In this document: one piece after another, positions 7,078 through 12,622 of the stretch | How positions within the stretch are numbered: position 1 is the first letter of the stretch | Layout of the letters: the number at the start of each line of letters is the position of its first letter | From: CAJXNP01 sp050305935 | GTDB taxonomy: Bacteria; Bacteroidota; Bacteroidia; Cytophagales; Cyclobacteriaceae | Length of the DNA: 13,418 nt | Direction: 5' to 3' | Assembly: GCA_050305935.1 (NCBI GenBank) | Contig: JBNLGG010000091.1 | Span: 1-13,418, forward strand | The notes under the pieces: generated by a model | What the model was told of the DNA's origin: nothing | Seen by the model: the letters and a program-made list of their open reading frames with translations, nothing else | Databases searched by the model: none | Made by a program: the position numbers and the translations under genes

Positions 7078-7344
7078 ATGGGTAAATATGAAAAGCTTCT
7101 TATAAAAATTCTCAGAGGCACTTCAGATAAGAATATTGACTTTAAACAGTTGCTTAGTCTGCTTAATCATTTGGGATTTGAAGAAAGGATTAAGGGAAGC
7201 CATCATATATTGACCAGGGATGGTATTGATGAAATATTGAACCTGCAAAACAAATCTGGAAAAGCAAAACCTTATCAAGTCAAACAGGTAAGAATAATTA
7301 TTGTAAAGTATCAAATAAAATTGGATGATAATGAAAAATCATAA
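7078..7344 (+). CDS. hicA: HicA-family mRNA interferase toxin
   Basis: An 88-residue protein with the HicA (YcfA) double-stranded-RNA-binding-like fold. The conserved block is LLNHLGFEERIKGSHHILTR (29-48), with the catalytic histidine expected in GSHH (H42/H43), followed by the basic strand/helix GKAKPYQVKQVRIIIVKYQ. HicA toxins cleave mRNA independently of the ribosome until bound by HicB. The gene overlaps hicB by 20 bp, giving the usual toxin-first order of hicAB with translational coupling. It is slightly longer than many HicA proteins because of an N-terminal extension (about 20 residues before IDFKQLL). Base composition is clearly AT-richer than the flanking M1 and barrel genes, which suggests horizontal arrival. 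ATG at 7078 is the natural start; it sits just after a TAGCTTTG box. Confidence 0.87.
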   Translation: MGKYEKLLIKILRGTSDKNIDFKQLLSLLNHLGFEERIKGSHHILTRDGIDEILNLQNKSGKAKPYQVKQVRIIIVKYQIKLDDNEKS

Positions 7345-7546
7345 ATACGAAATCATAATATACTGGAGTCAGGAAGATGAATCATTTATTGCTGAAGTTC
7401 CGGAATTGGCTGGATGTTTGGCTGATGGATTAACATATCAGGAAGCATTATCAAATGTTGAGATCATCATCGACGAGTGGATAGAAACTGCAAAACTAAA
7501 AGGAAGAAAAATTCCCAAGCCTAAAGGTAGGTTGATTTATGCCTAA
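7325..7546 (+). CDS. hicB: HicB-family antitoxin (short form)
   Basis: A 73-residue protein with the HicB partial RNase-H-like fold: strand YEIIIYWSQEDESFIAEVPELAGCLADG (8-35), then helix TYQEALSNVEIIIDEWIETAKLKGR (37-61) and a basic, proline-containing end IPKPKGRLIYA. It should bind and neutralise the HicA encoded just upstream. It lacks the C-terminal ribbon-helix-helix or helix-turn-helix domain that longer HicB proteins use for autorepression, so regulation of this locus may be weak or indirect. Starts at 7325 or 7331 are both possible. The stop TAA at 7544-7546 overlaps the stop of the convergent barrel-protein gene, leaving no room for a terminator. Confidence 0.87.
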   Translation: MIMKNHKYEIIIYWSQEDESFIAEVPELAGCLADGLTYQEALSNVEIIIDEWIETAKLKGRKIPKPKGRLIYA

Positions 7547-8856
7547 AACTTGTGCACCTTAAACCCAAAATACCCCCCCAAATTTTCGCTTTCGTGTTTT
7601 GAAGTAATCGACTGAACGACGTTGGTTAGACCAAGGAAGACCGGGCCCCAGGAACCACTGATCCCGGTTGAATAGCCCCGGTATTCGTTGTAGATCAAGG
7701 GCAGGGCGATGCCCCATTTCTTTTTTTCATAACGGGGCGTCAATACGAATGTGTTGAAATTGGGGCTTTGATAAATATTTTTGTGATCAGCTGTCAAAGC
7801 AATGAAGCTGGAAAAATTTAGATAGAAATTCTTTTTCAGCCGATAGTCCAGTTGAACGCTAAGCTTGGTGGGCAACTTGATCGCAATATGTTCCTCTTCT
7901 TCGGGTACCTTATCGAACAAGCCCCTCACTACATCCGCCCAGGCTTTCAGGATATCCACCTGGTTAAAGGTTTCCAGGGGCACCTCTAAATTCTGCGCTA
8001 CGAAATCGCCAGCATACATAGACCGGTCATATTTCATTTTACCAATATCAAGAATGGAAAACCCTGCTTTTAATGTATGTAAATCATCGGTACTTTTCCG
8101 GTAGATATACTCAATGCCCCCGGAAAATGCCATCGTTGTCCTTCCAAAAAAAGTGAACTCATCAACCTTCCAATCATCTACCGTCTTACTGTATTGCAAT
8201 CCAACAACGCCCGTCAAATCTACTGTTCCATTGGCGATATCCTGCTTGATGTTTACATTTTCAACCATCAAATTTGCCGTGCCCTCACCGAAAATAATTT
8301 TCGGTGTAACACCCAGATTTAGTTCATGGTGGTCATTCCGGAAAAGGTTCCTGGAATAATTAATGCCAACCTCCATCCAAGCCGCAGACTTCGTGACCAG
8401 TAGCTCATCTGACTGAACGGACTGACTTTGTCCTAAAAATATGTAGTCGGTCAGAAGCTGAATGAGGGAGGACTCGATGGGATCAATCGCAAAAACGGAT
8501 CTTAGTTTCAGATCTAGTCCCACGGCATTCTTCTGATCGATCTTCCAAATGAAGGAAGGAAATGCTAAAGTCTCGCCTACAATTTCCTGATGGTTTTCGG
8601 CCAGGAAATTAGCAGGTTCATTTTTTAAGATTTCAAATGTCAGGGGAAAGTGGTCAGGTGTAATGGAATAAGATTCGATACCGGCGATCAGGATTTCATA
8701 TTTGAAATCATTGCTGATGGACGATGCGGGTTGAATATGAAGTTTGTTTACTCCGGCATTTTTCATGGAAGAATACCCAAGCCAATATTGAGCCTCTCCC
8801 TTTTGCGACCAAAAAATTGCAAGCAATACAACCGACCAAAAAATTCTCCGCCACAT
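7543..8856 (-). CDS. DUF5723-like outer-membrane beta-barrel protein
   Basis: A 437-residue exported protein. The ATG at 8854-8856 gives a clean signal peptide (MWRRIFWSVVLLAIFWSQKGEA, cut before QYWLGYS). An upstream GTG at 9001-9003 is open but would add 49 residues encoded by a GC-rich repeat-like stretch, so I reject it. The mature start, SSMKNAGVNKLHIQPASSISNDFKYEI, resembles the conserved opening of Bacteroidota DUF5723 proteins. The rest is alternating hydrophobic/polar beta strands with aromatic girdles, for example NFYLNFSSFIAL and KKWGIALPLIYN. The protein ends in GYFGFKVHKF with a terminal phenylalanine, the usual outer-membrane barrel assembly signal. An acidic insert DKVPEEEEH is probably a loop. 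Function is unknown, and the family assignment is moderately sure. It is convergent with hicB, overlapping by 4 bp. Confidence 0.75.
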   Translation of the reverse strand: MWRRIFWSVVLLAIFWSQKGEAQYWLGYSSMKNAGVNKLHIQPASSISNDFKYEILIAGIESYSITPDHFPLTFEILKNEPANFLAENHQEIVGETLAFPSFIWKIDQKNAVGLDLKLRSVFAIDPIESSLIQLLTDYIFLGQSQSVQSDELLVTKSAAWMEVGINYSRNLFRNDHHELNLGVTPKIIFGEGTANLMVENVNIKQDIANGTVDLTGVVGLQYSKTVDDWKVDEFTFFGRTTMAFSGGIEYIYRKSTDDLHTLKAGFSILDIGKMKYDRSMYAGDFVAQNLEVPLETFNQVDILKAWADVVRGLFDKVPEEEEHIAIKLPTKLSVQLDYRLKKNFYLNFSSFIALTADHKNIYQSPNFNTFVLTPRYEKKKWGIALPLIYNEYRGYSTGISGSWGPVFLGLTNVVQSITSKHESENLGGYFGFKVHKF

Positions 8857-8947
8857 GGACGATAATATACAGCTAAAAATTGGAGGATAAAAAAGGGAAG
8901 GAAAATCGAAACCCGGATGAACCAAAAAGAAAAAGGAAAATTCCCCT

Positions 8948-8987
8948 CCTTGCCTTGCTCCACCGAAGCGGCTCCACGAGGCGAAGG
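8948..8987. repeat. GC-rich imperfect palindrome with internal direct repeat
   Basis: A compact GC-rich element lies 92 bp upstream of the barrel-protein start in an otherwise AT-rich gap. The outer arms CCTT-GCCT (8948-8955) pair with AGGC-G-AAGG (8979-8987) with one bulge. The centre is CCG-AAG-CGG (8963-8971). GCTCCAC occurs twice as a direct repeat (8957-8963 and 8971-8977). It could be a dispersed intergenic repeat or a structured leader/terminator for the DinB-gene transcript, whose stop is at 9049. There is only one copy in the window, so the repeat status is unproven. Confidence 0.5.
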
Positions 8988-9048
8988 ATGGGAAAAGATT
9001 CACTCACAGATTGAAATGATTTTAACAGTATGGGAGATCTGCAACCTA

Positions 9049-9555
9049 TTACCTCTCCCAGAAAAATGGCGGTTCAATATTCAATGAGCGCAGGTATACA
9101 TAGCCCTGGCCACGATGGTGGATTTCATTATCGATGAAATACATTATAAACCAATGAATAGGCCCTTCCCATTGGCCAAATGCCACATCGTTTTCCATAA
9201 ACCTTTCGGCCGGGATTTTCGCCCAATTATCATCGATGTATTGGGTGATATCGTCCCAAAGTTTCAAAAGATCTTCTTTTGTAGTCGGTTCCGCGTTGTC
9301 AGCAAATTGTTTGAGGTCGCCATAGTTTAGCCACTCGCGATGCAAAATTCCATGCATACCTGGGCCGGCCATCTTGATCATTTCCAAGGCCAATTCAGAG
9401 AATGTTCTCATGCCACCTATCGAATGATTAAACAGTTTGTCCTCGGGAAATTTTTCGATGGTTCTCCGAGTCAGCCTTCGGTGACCTTGCCAGTGGTTTA
9501 AAAGAATGTCAGAATTGATTACGGGAACTGAATTCAAATCAATGTTGGTTTCCAT
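9049..9555 (-). CDS. DinB-superfamily protein (putative metalloenzyme)
   Basis: A 168-residue four-helix-bundle protein of the DinB/YfiT-like superfamily, which includes bacillithiol/mycothiol-dependent transferases and damage-inducible proteins. The strongest marker is the C-terminal IHHRGQGYVYLRSL (145-158), the HHRGQ motif of the last metal-ligand helix. The opening LLNHWQGHRRLTRRTIEKFPEDKL (18-41) matches the first helix. The metal triad looks unusual: the position four residues before the second histidine of HHRGQ is N143 where many members have His, and the second helix (FSELALEMIKMAG) offers E54 rather than an evident His. It may bind metal differently or not at all. ATG at 9553-9555 is a natural start. 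It lies alone, between the barrel gene and the carbohydrate operon. The biochemical role is unknown. Confidence 0.85.
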   Translation of the reverse strand: METNIDLNSVPVINSDILLNHWQGHRRLTRRTIEKFPEDKLFNHSIGGMRTFSELALEMIKMAGPGMHGILHREWLNYGDLKQFADNAEPTTKEDLLKLWDDITQYIDDNWAKIPAERFMENDVAFGQWEGPIHWFIMYFIDNEIHHRGQGYVYLRSLNIEPPFFWER

Positions 9556-9602
9556 GATAATAAGTTTTTTTGATTAAACATTTATCAAAGGAAAATGGAA
9601 GT

Positions 9603-9622
9603 AGTGACAGCCTTATGTCAGT
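9603..9622. promoter_or_regulatory. Inverted repeat upstream of dinB-like gene
   Basis: AGTGACA-GCCTTA-TGTCAGT is a 7-6-7 inverted repeat with one mismatched pair, 47 bp before the DinB-family ATG. The position and size suit a dimeric repressor or activator site. No recognisable promoter box accompanies it, so the role is speculative. Confidence 0.3.
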
Positions 9623-9698
9623 ATTGATTTGGCAGAGAAATTTATTGGCAGAAAATATTGAAATCGTACCGGTCTTTTGAAATACTAACAAACCTCAA

Positions 9699-9766
9699 AT
9701 TCGTGCCACCACTCGATTCAATCCAAGCAAATCAGAATCTAAATTCAAAAAAGTGGTGGCACGAAT
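9699..9766. repeat. Long hairpin repeat, copy 2
   Basis: A perfect 15-bp inverted repeat: ATTCGTGCCACCACT at 9699-9713 and its exact complement at 9752-9766, with a 38-nt AT-rich loop. The right arm is identical over 15 bp to that of copy 1 (4039-4053), while the loop differs. It lies in the 289-bp gap between the DinB gene start and the GH43 gene end, beyond the GH43 terminator. The rest of that gap shows no gene. Confidence 0.85.
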
Positions 9767-9789
9767 AAAAACACACTTTTAATTATAAC

Positions 9790-9822
9790 AAAAAAAGCAA
9801 AACCGGTGTGGTTTTGCCTTTT
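9790..9822 (-). terminator. Intrinsic terminator of the symporter/GH43 operon
   Basis: On the - strand an 8-bp perfect stem, GCAAAACC / GGTTTTGC (9797-9804 with 9810-9817) and a 5-base loop, is followed at once by seven T's (complement of 9790-9796). It starts about 27 bp after the GH43 stop. This is a textbook rho-independent terminator for the leftward operon. On the + strand only four T's follow, so it is at best weakly bidirectional. Confidence 0.85.
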
Positions 9823-9844
9823 AAAGTATATGTATGGATTAGGG

Positions 9845-10885
9845 TTAGTCGAGATAGGGATCCAGGGTTTTTATCTTTCCATTTTCATCATAGGTGATTT
9901 CAGCCACCTTTGCACATCGCAAATGGGTGATCCCTTTTGACAAAATGGAGTCATGGTAAAACAAATACCACTTATTTTTAAACTCACAAATAGAATGATG
10001 GGTAGTCCATCCCACCACAGGGGTCAAAATTTTACCCTGATAGGTAAATGGCCCGTAAGGATTATCGCCAATGGCATAGCAAATGAAATGTGTATCGCCA
10101 GTTGAATAGGAGAAATAATATTTCCCATTGTATTTGTGCATCCATGATGCCTCGAAAAACCGCCGGTCATGGTCGCCTGCTGTCAAAGGCTTTCCATTCT
10201 CATCAAGAATAACCAAATCTTTAGGCGTTTCGGAAAACTCAAGCATATCGTCGGTCATACGAGCAACTTTTGGGCATAGGGCCGGTTGATCATCTGCAGG
10301 CTCCAGATCGTAGGGGGTCTTAGCGTCATGAATAAACTTGCCGGTCTGCCATCGCTGTAGCTGTCCGCCCCATATCCCACCAAAATACATGTAGGCTTTC
10401 CCCTGCCCGTCCGGCCGGCGGGCGTCGTCCACGAATACAGCCGGGTCGATACTAAAGCTGCCCTTGATTGCTTCCGGTTGTGCTTTGAATGGACCCGCTG
10501 GATGATCTCCTACGGCTACACCTATTCGGAATATTCCTTCATGGTCTTTGGCAGGAAAGTATAAATAATATTTGCCATTTTTTGTAGCGGCATCTGGAGC
10601 CCACATTTGACTTTTCGCCCAGGGAACGTCTTTGATGTGTAGTGCGACGCCGTGATCCGTTGCTTCACTGGTAGGAGAATCCATGGAAATCACATGATAA
10701 TCTTCCATGCCAAAATGCCCACCCCAGTCGTCTTCGGGAAGCCCGGCATCCATGTCGTGCGATGGGTAAATATAAATTTTCCCATCAAAAACATGCGCCG
10801 AGGGATCAGCGGTATAAATGTGATTAACAATTGGCTGTGAAATTGCCTTCTTATTCAGTTCGTCGTAATTGATATTTTCAGCCAT
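9845..10885 (-). CDS. Cytoplasmic glycoside hydrolase family 43 (xylosidase/arabinofuranosidase-like)
   Basis: A 346-residue single-domain five-bladed beta-propeller enzyme of GH43, which cleaves beta-xylosides or alpha-L-arabinofuranosides with inversion. Numbered from the ATG at 10883-10885, the expected acidic triad is visible. The general base is D27 in YTADPSAHVF, the pKa-modulating aspartate is D147 in SFSIDPAVF, and the general acid is E245 in FFEASWMHKYNGKYYFSYS. MWAPDAATKNGKYYLYF and TTHHSICEFKNKWYLFYH are further family blades, and H296/H297 probably lie near the active-site metal. There is no signal peptide, so it acts on imported oligosaccharides, matching the symporter gene 31 bp upstream. 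A longer frame from a TTG at 10915 would reach to within 1 bp of the symporter stop; homologues of this type begin near the ATG I chose. Exact substrate is not determinable. Confidence 0.9.
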   Translation of the reverse strand: MAENINYDELNKKAISQPIVNHIYTADPSAHVFDGKIYIYPSHDMDAGLPEDDWGGHFGMEDYHVISMDSPTSEATDHGVALHIKDVPWAKSQMWAPDAATKNGKYYLYFPAKDHEGIFRIGVAVGDHPAGPFKAQPEAIKGSFSIDPAVFVDDARRPDGQGKAYMYFGGIWGGQLQRWQTGKFIHDAKTPYDLEPADDQPALCPKVARMTDDMLEFSETPKDLVILDENGKPLTAGDHDRRFFEASWMHKYNGKYYFSYSTGDTHFICYAIGDNPYGPFTYQGKILTPVVGWTTHHSICEFKNKWYLFYHDSILSKGITHLRCAKVAEITYDENGKIKTLDPYLD

Positions 10886-10916
10886 TGGAATGTGTTTATT
10901 TTTAACGTAATGCAAA

Positions 10917-12341
10917 TTATCTTCTTGTTAGCAAATCTTTTTCGATCTGCGATTCCATTTTTTTGTTGATTTCATAAAGGAATAAAATTCCACAGCCCAT
11001 TAAAAACGGAATCGACGGATATACGCTTACCAGCATCTTAATACCAGTCAAGGCACTTTCGGATTGGGATTCTGCATTAGGAATGTAACCGTAGGCTTTG
11101 TTGATTTTTGGAATGAGCGCTCCACCGATGGTAAGCCCGATTTTTAAGCCCATCAGCATTGCCGAAAAAATGATGGCGGTAGCCCGACGATTATTCTTCC
11201 ATTCGGAATAGTCAGCAACATCGGCAATCATTGCCCACAAAATCGGAATAGTGATCCCATAAAAGAAGCCATGCAATATTTGGGAAATAAATATCAAACC
11301 TATCGATCGAGGGTTATAAAAATAAAACATCAAGATGGGAAGGGTGGATATGAAAAGAAAAAGTCTAAAAATATCTCGCTTCCCATATTTATCTGCCAAC
11401 CTTTTTGAAAGCGAAATCCCTACTATCATTAATAAAATTCCTCCAGCATTGAAAATGGCAAATCCCATGGAAGCCGCTGAATCGAAAGTAAGTCCCATTG
11501 AGGAAAGTCCTTTTGCTAAAGGTGCAAGAAATGTTGTAAGGCTTGCCTGGTCAACGTAGCTTTGGAAAAAATACAAATAACTTCCTCCTTTCATCGCCAG
11601 CGTGATGAACACCAGGATTGTCAACAAGAGCATGATTACCCATGGTCTGTTTTTCACCAGGTCGCTAACGTCCTCCTTTACTGTAGATTTTTGTTCTGGT
11701 TTGGGAATGATTCTCTCCCTGGTGGTAATAAAAGTGATTAACATTAATACTGTTCCTGTTAATGCCAGGAATGTATTTACTTTTGAAAAGCCTTCTACTC
11801 TGTCTCCACCTCCTACATACTCAATAATTGGATACATGAAAACCTGTACCACAAACTGCGCGAACATTACTGCGACAAAACGATAAGAAGATAAACTATT
11901 TCGCTCGCCCATATCCCCGGTGATAACACCACTCAATGATGAGTAAGGTAGGTTGTTGGCAGCATAGAGCAAAAGCAGGAGGGAGTAAGTAATTACTGCA
12001 TAGATTATCTTGCCGGAATCACTAAATCCAGGGGTAGTAAATGTCATCAAGGATGCTATTCCTAAAGGGACTGCTGTCCAAAGAATCCAAGGCCTGAATT
12101 TTCCCCATTTTGTATTTGTCCGGTCAGCCAACGCCCCAATCAATGGGTTGAAAGCAAACGCTGCAATCATCCCCACCCAAAAAATCACTGCGGAAGCAGT
12201 GTCTTGTTCTAAACCAAAAACATCCGTGTAAAAGAAAGCAAGGTAGGTGATGAGTGTTTGGAAAATAAGGTTTGCGGCTAAATCTCCCAGACTGTAGCCT
12301 ATCTTCTCCCCCACCGATAATTTTTGTGAATTGGCATTCAT
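10917..12341 (-). CDS. GPH-family (MelB/XylP-type) sugar:cation symporter
   Basis: A 474-residue, twelve-helix inner-membrane transporter of the glycoside-pentoside-hexuronide:cation family within MFS. Starting at the ATG 12339-12341, it opens with the family signature KLSVGEKIGYSLGDLAANL. The loop 2-3 motif ADRTNTKWGKFRPWILW is at about 72-88, and the helix 4-5 region NNLPYSSLSGVITGDMGERN contains the conserved acidic and asparagine residues. The C-terminal half has KRLADKYGKRDIFRL, the second copy of the cytoplasmic loop motif, and IADVADYSEWKNNRRATAI, a strong GPH hallmark. An in-frame upstream TTG at 12413 is rejected because it lies inside a palindrome. The GH43 gene follows after 31 bp and a terminator after that, so this is a two-gene import-and-hydrolyse operon. 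The likely cargo is a xylo- or arabino-oligosaccharide, by analogy with XylP/XynB pairs. Confidence 0.92.
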   Translation of the reverse strand: MNANSQKLSVGEKIGYSLGDLAANLIFQTLITYLAFFYTDVFGLEQDTASAVIFWVGMIAAFAFNPLIGALADRTNTKWGKFRPWILWTAVPLGIASLMTFTTPGFSDSGKIIYAVITYSLLLLLYAANNLPYSSLSGVITGDMGERNSLSSYRFVAVMFAQFVVQVFMYPIIEYVGGGDRVEGFSKVNTFLALTGTVLMLITFITTRERIIPKPEQKSTVKEDVSDLVKNRPWVIMLLLTILVFITLAMKGGSYLYFFQSYVDQASLTTFLAPLAKGLSSMGLTFDSAASMGFAIFNAGGILLMIVGISLSKRLADKYGKRDIFRLFLFISTLPILMFYFYNPRSIGLIFISQILHGFFYGITIPILWAMIADVADYSEWKNNRRATAIIFSAMLMGLKIGLTIGGALIPKINKAYGYIPNAESQSESALTGIKMLVSVYPSIPFLMGCGILFLYEINKKMESQIEKDLLTRR

Positions 12342-12405
12342 GGTCGTTGTTCTTTTAATGCAAACAAATTGAAATGAGTAGTATCCTTTACTAAAGATGC
12401 TAAAA

Positions 12406-12422
12406 ATAGTCAATATGACTAT
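12406..12422. promoter_or_regulatory. Perfect 17-bp palindrome, putative operator of symporter/GH43 operon
   Basis: ATAGTCA-ATA-TGACTAT is a perfect 7-3-7 inverted repeat located 65-81 bp upstream of the symporter ATG, where an operator or activator site of a sugar-responsive regulator would lie. No regulator gene is in the window. The surrounding bases are AT-rich, and I find no exact -7/-33 pair between it and the gene. Confidence 0.5.
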
Positions 12423-12548
12423 AACCTGATTAAAGATTTTTCAATTTTTTGTCCCAATTCCTGACTAAAATTAGAATTGATGGCATGAATTTACCATTTT
12501 ATTACGGTATTCAATTTTCAAAAGGAGAGTTTAAACAACCGGTTGCGC

Positions 12549-12612
12549 TTTTTTAGGAAAGTAAAGGCTACCTGTTTTCCGACTGGCGGAATAAAAAAAA
12601 ATTCCTAAAAAA
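12549..12612. repeat. Nested AT-rich inverted repeats after purL
   Basis: TTTTTTAGGAA (12549-12559) and TTCCTAAAAAA (12602-12612) form an 11-bp inverted repeat. It encloses a second hairpin, GGAAA...AGG-CTA-CCT...TTTCC (12556-12580), and the small dyad CCG-ACTGG-CGG. GGAAT-A8-ATTCC overlaps the right arm. It lies just downstream of the purL stop, so it may slow or end transcription. However, on the - strand no T-run directly follows a stem, so it is not a standard intrinsic terminator. The rest of 12342-12622 holds only the palindrome at 12406 and a 23-codon open frame. Confidence 0.4.
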
Positions 12613-12622
12613 AGTACTGATT

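Noticed and set aside
8857..9003. N-terminal extension of the barrel protein from a GTG at 9001-9003
   Set aside because: The added 49 residues lie before a complete signal peptide and are encoded across a GC-rich repeat-like element, so the ATG at 8854-8856 is preferred.
9790..9822. The GCAAAACC/GGTTTTGC hairpin as part of the neighbouring repeat element
   Set aside because: It is absent from repeat copy 1 and is fully explained as a - strand intrinsic terminator with a seven-T tail.
10886..10915. N-terminal extension of GH43 from a TTG at 10915
   Set aside because: A good ATG at 10883-10885 gives the usual family length, while the TTG would leave 1 bp after the symporter stop.
12342..12413. 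N-terminal extension of the symporter from a TTG at 12413
   Set aside because: The extension lies before the conserved GPH N-terminus and starts inside a perfect palindrome; the ATG at 12339-12341 fits the family.
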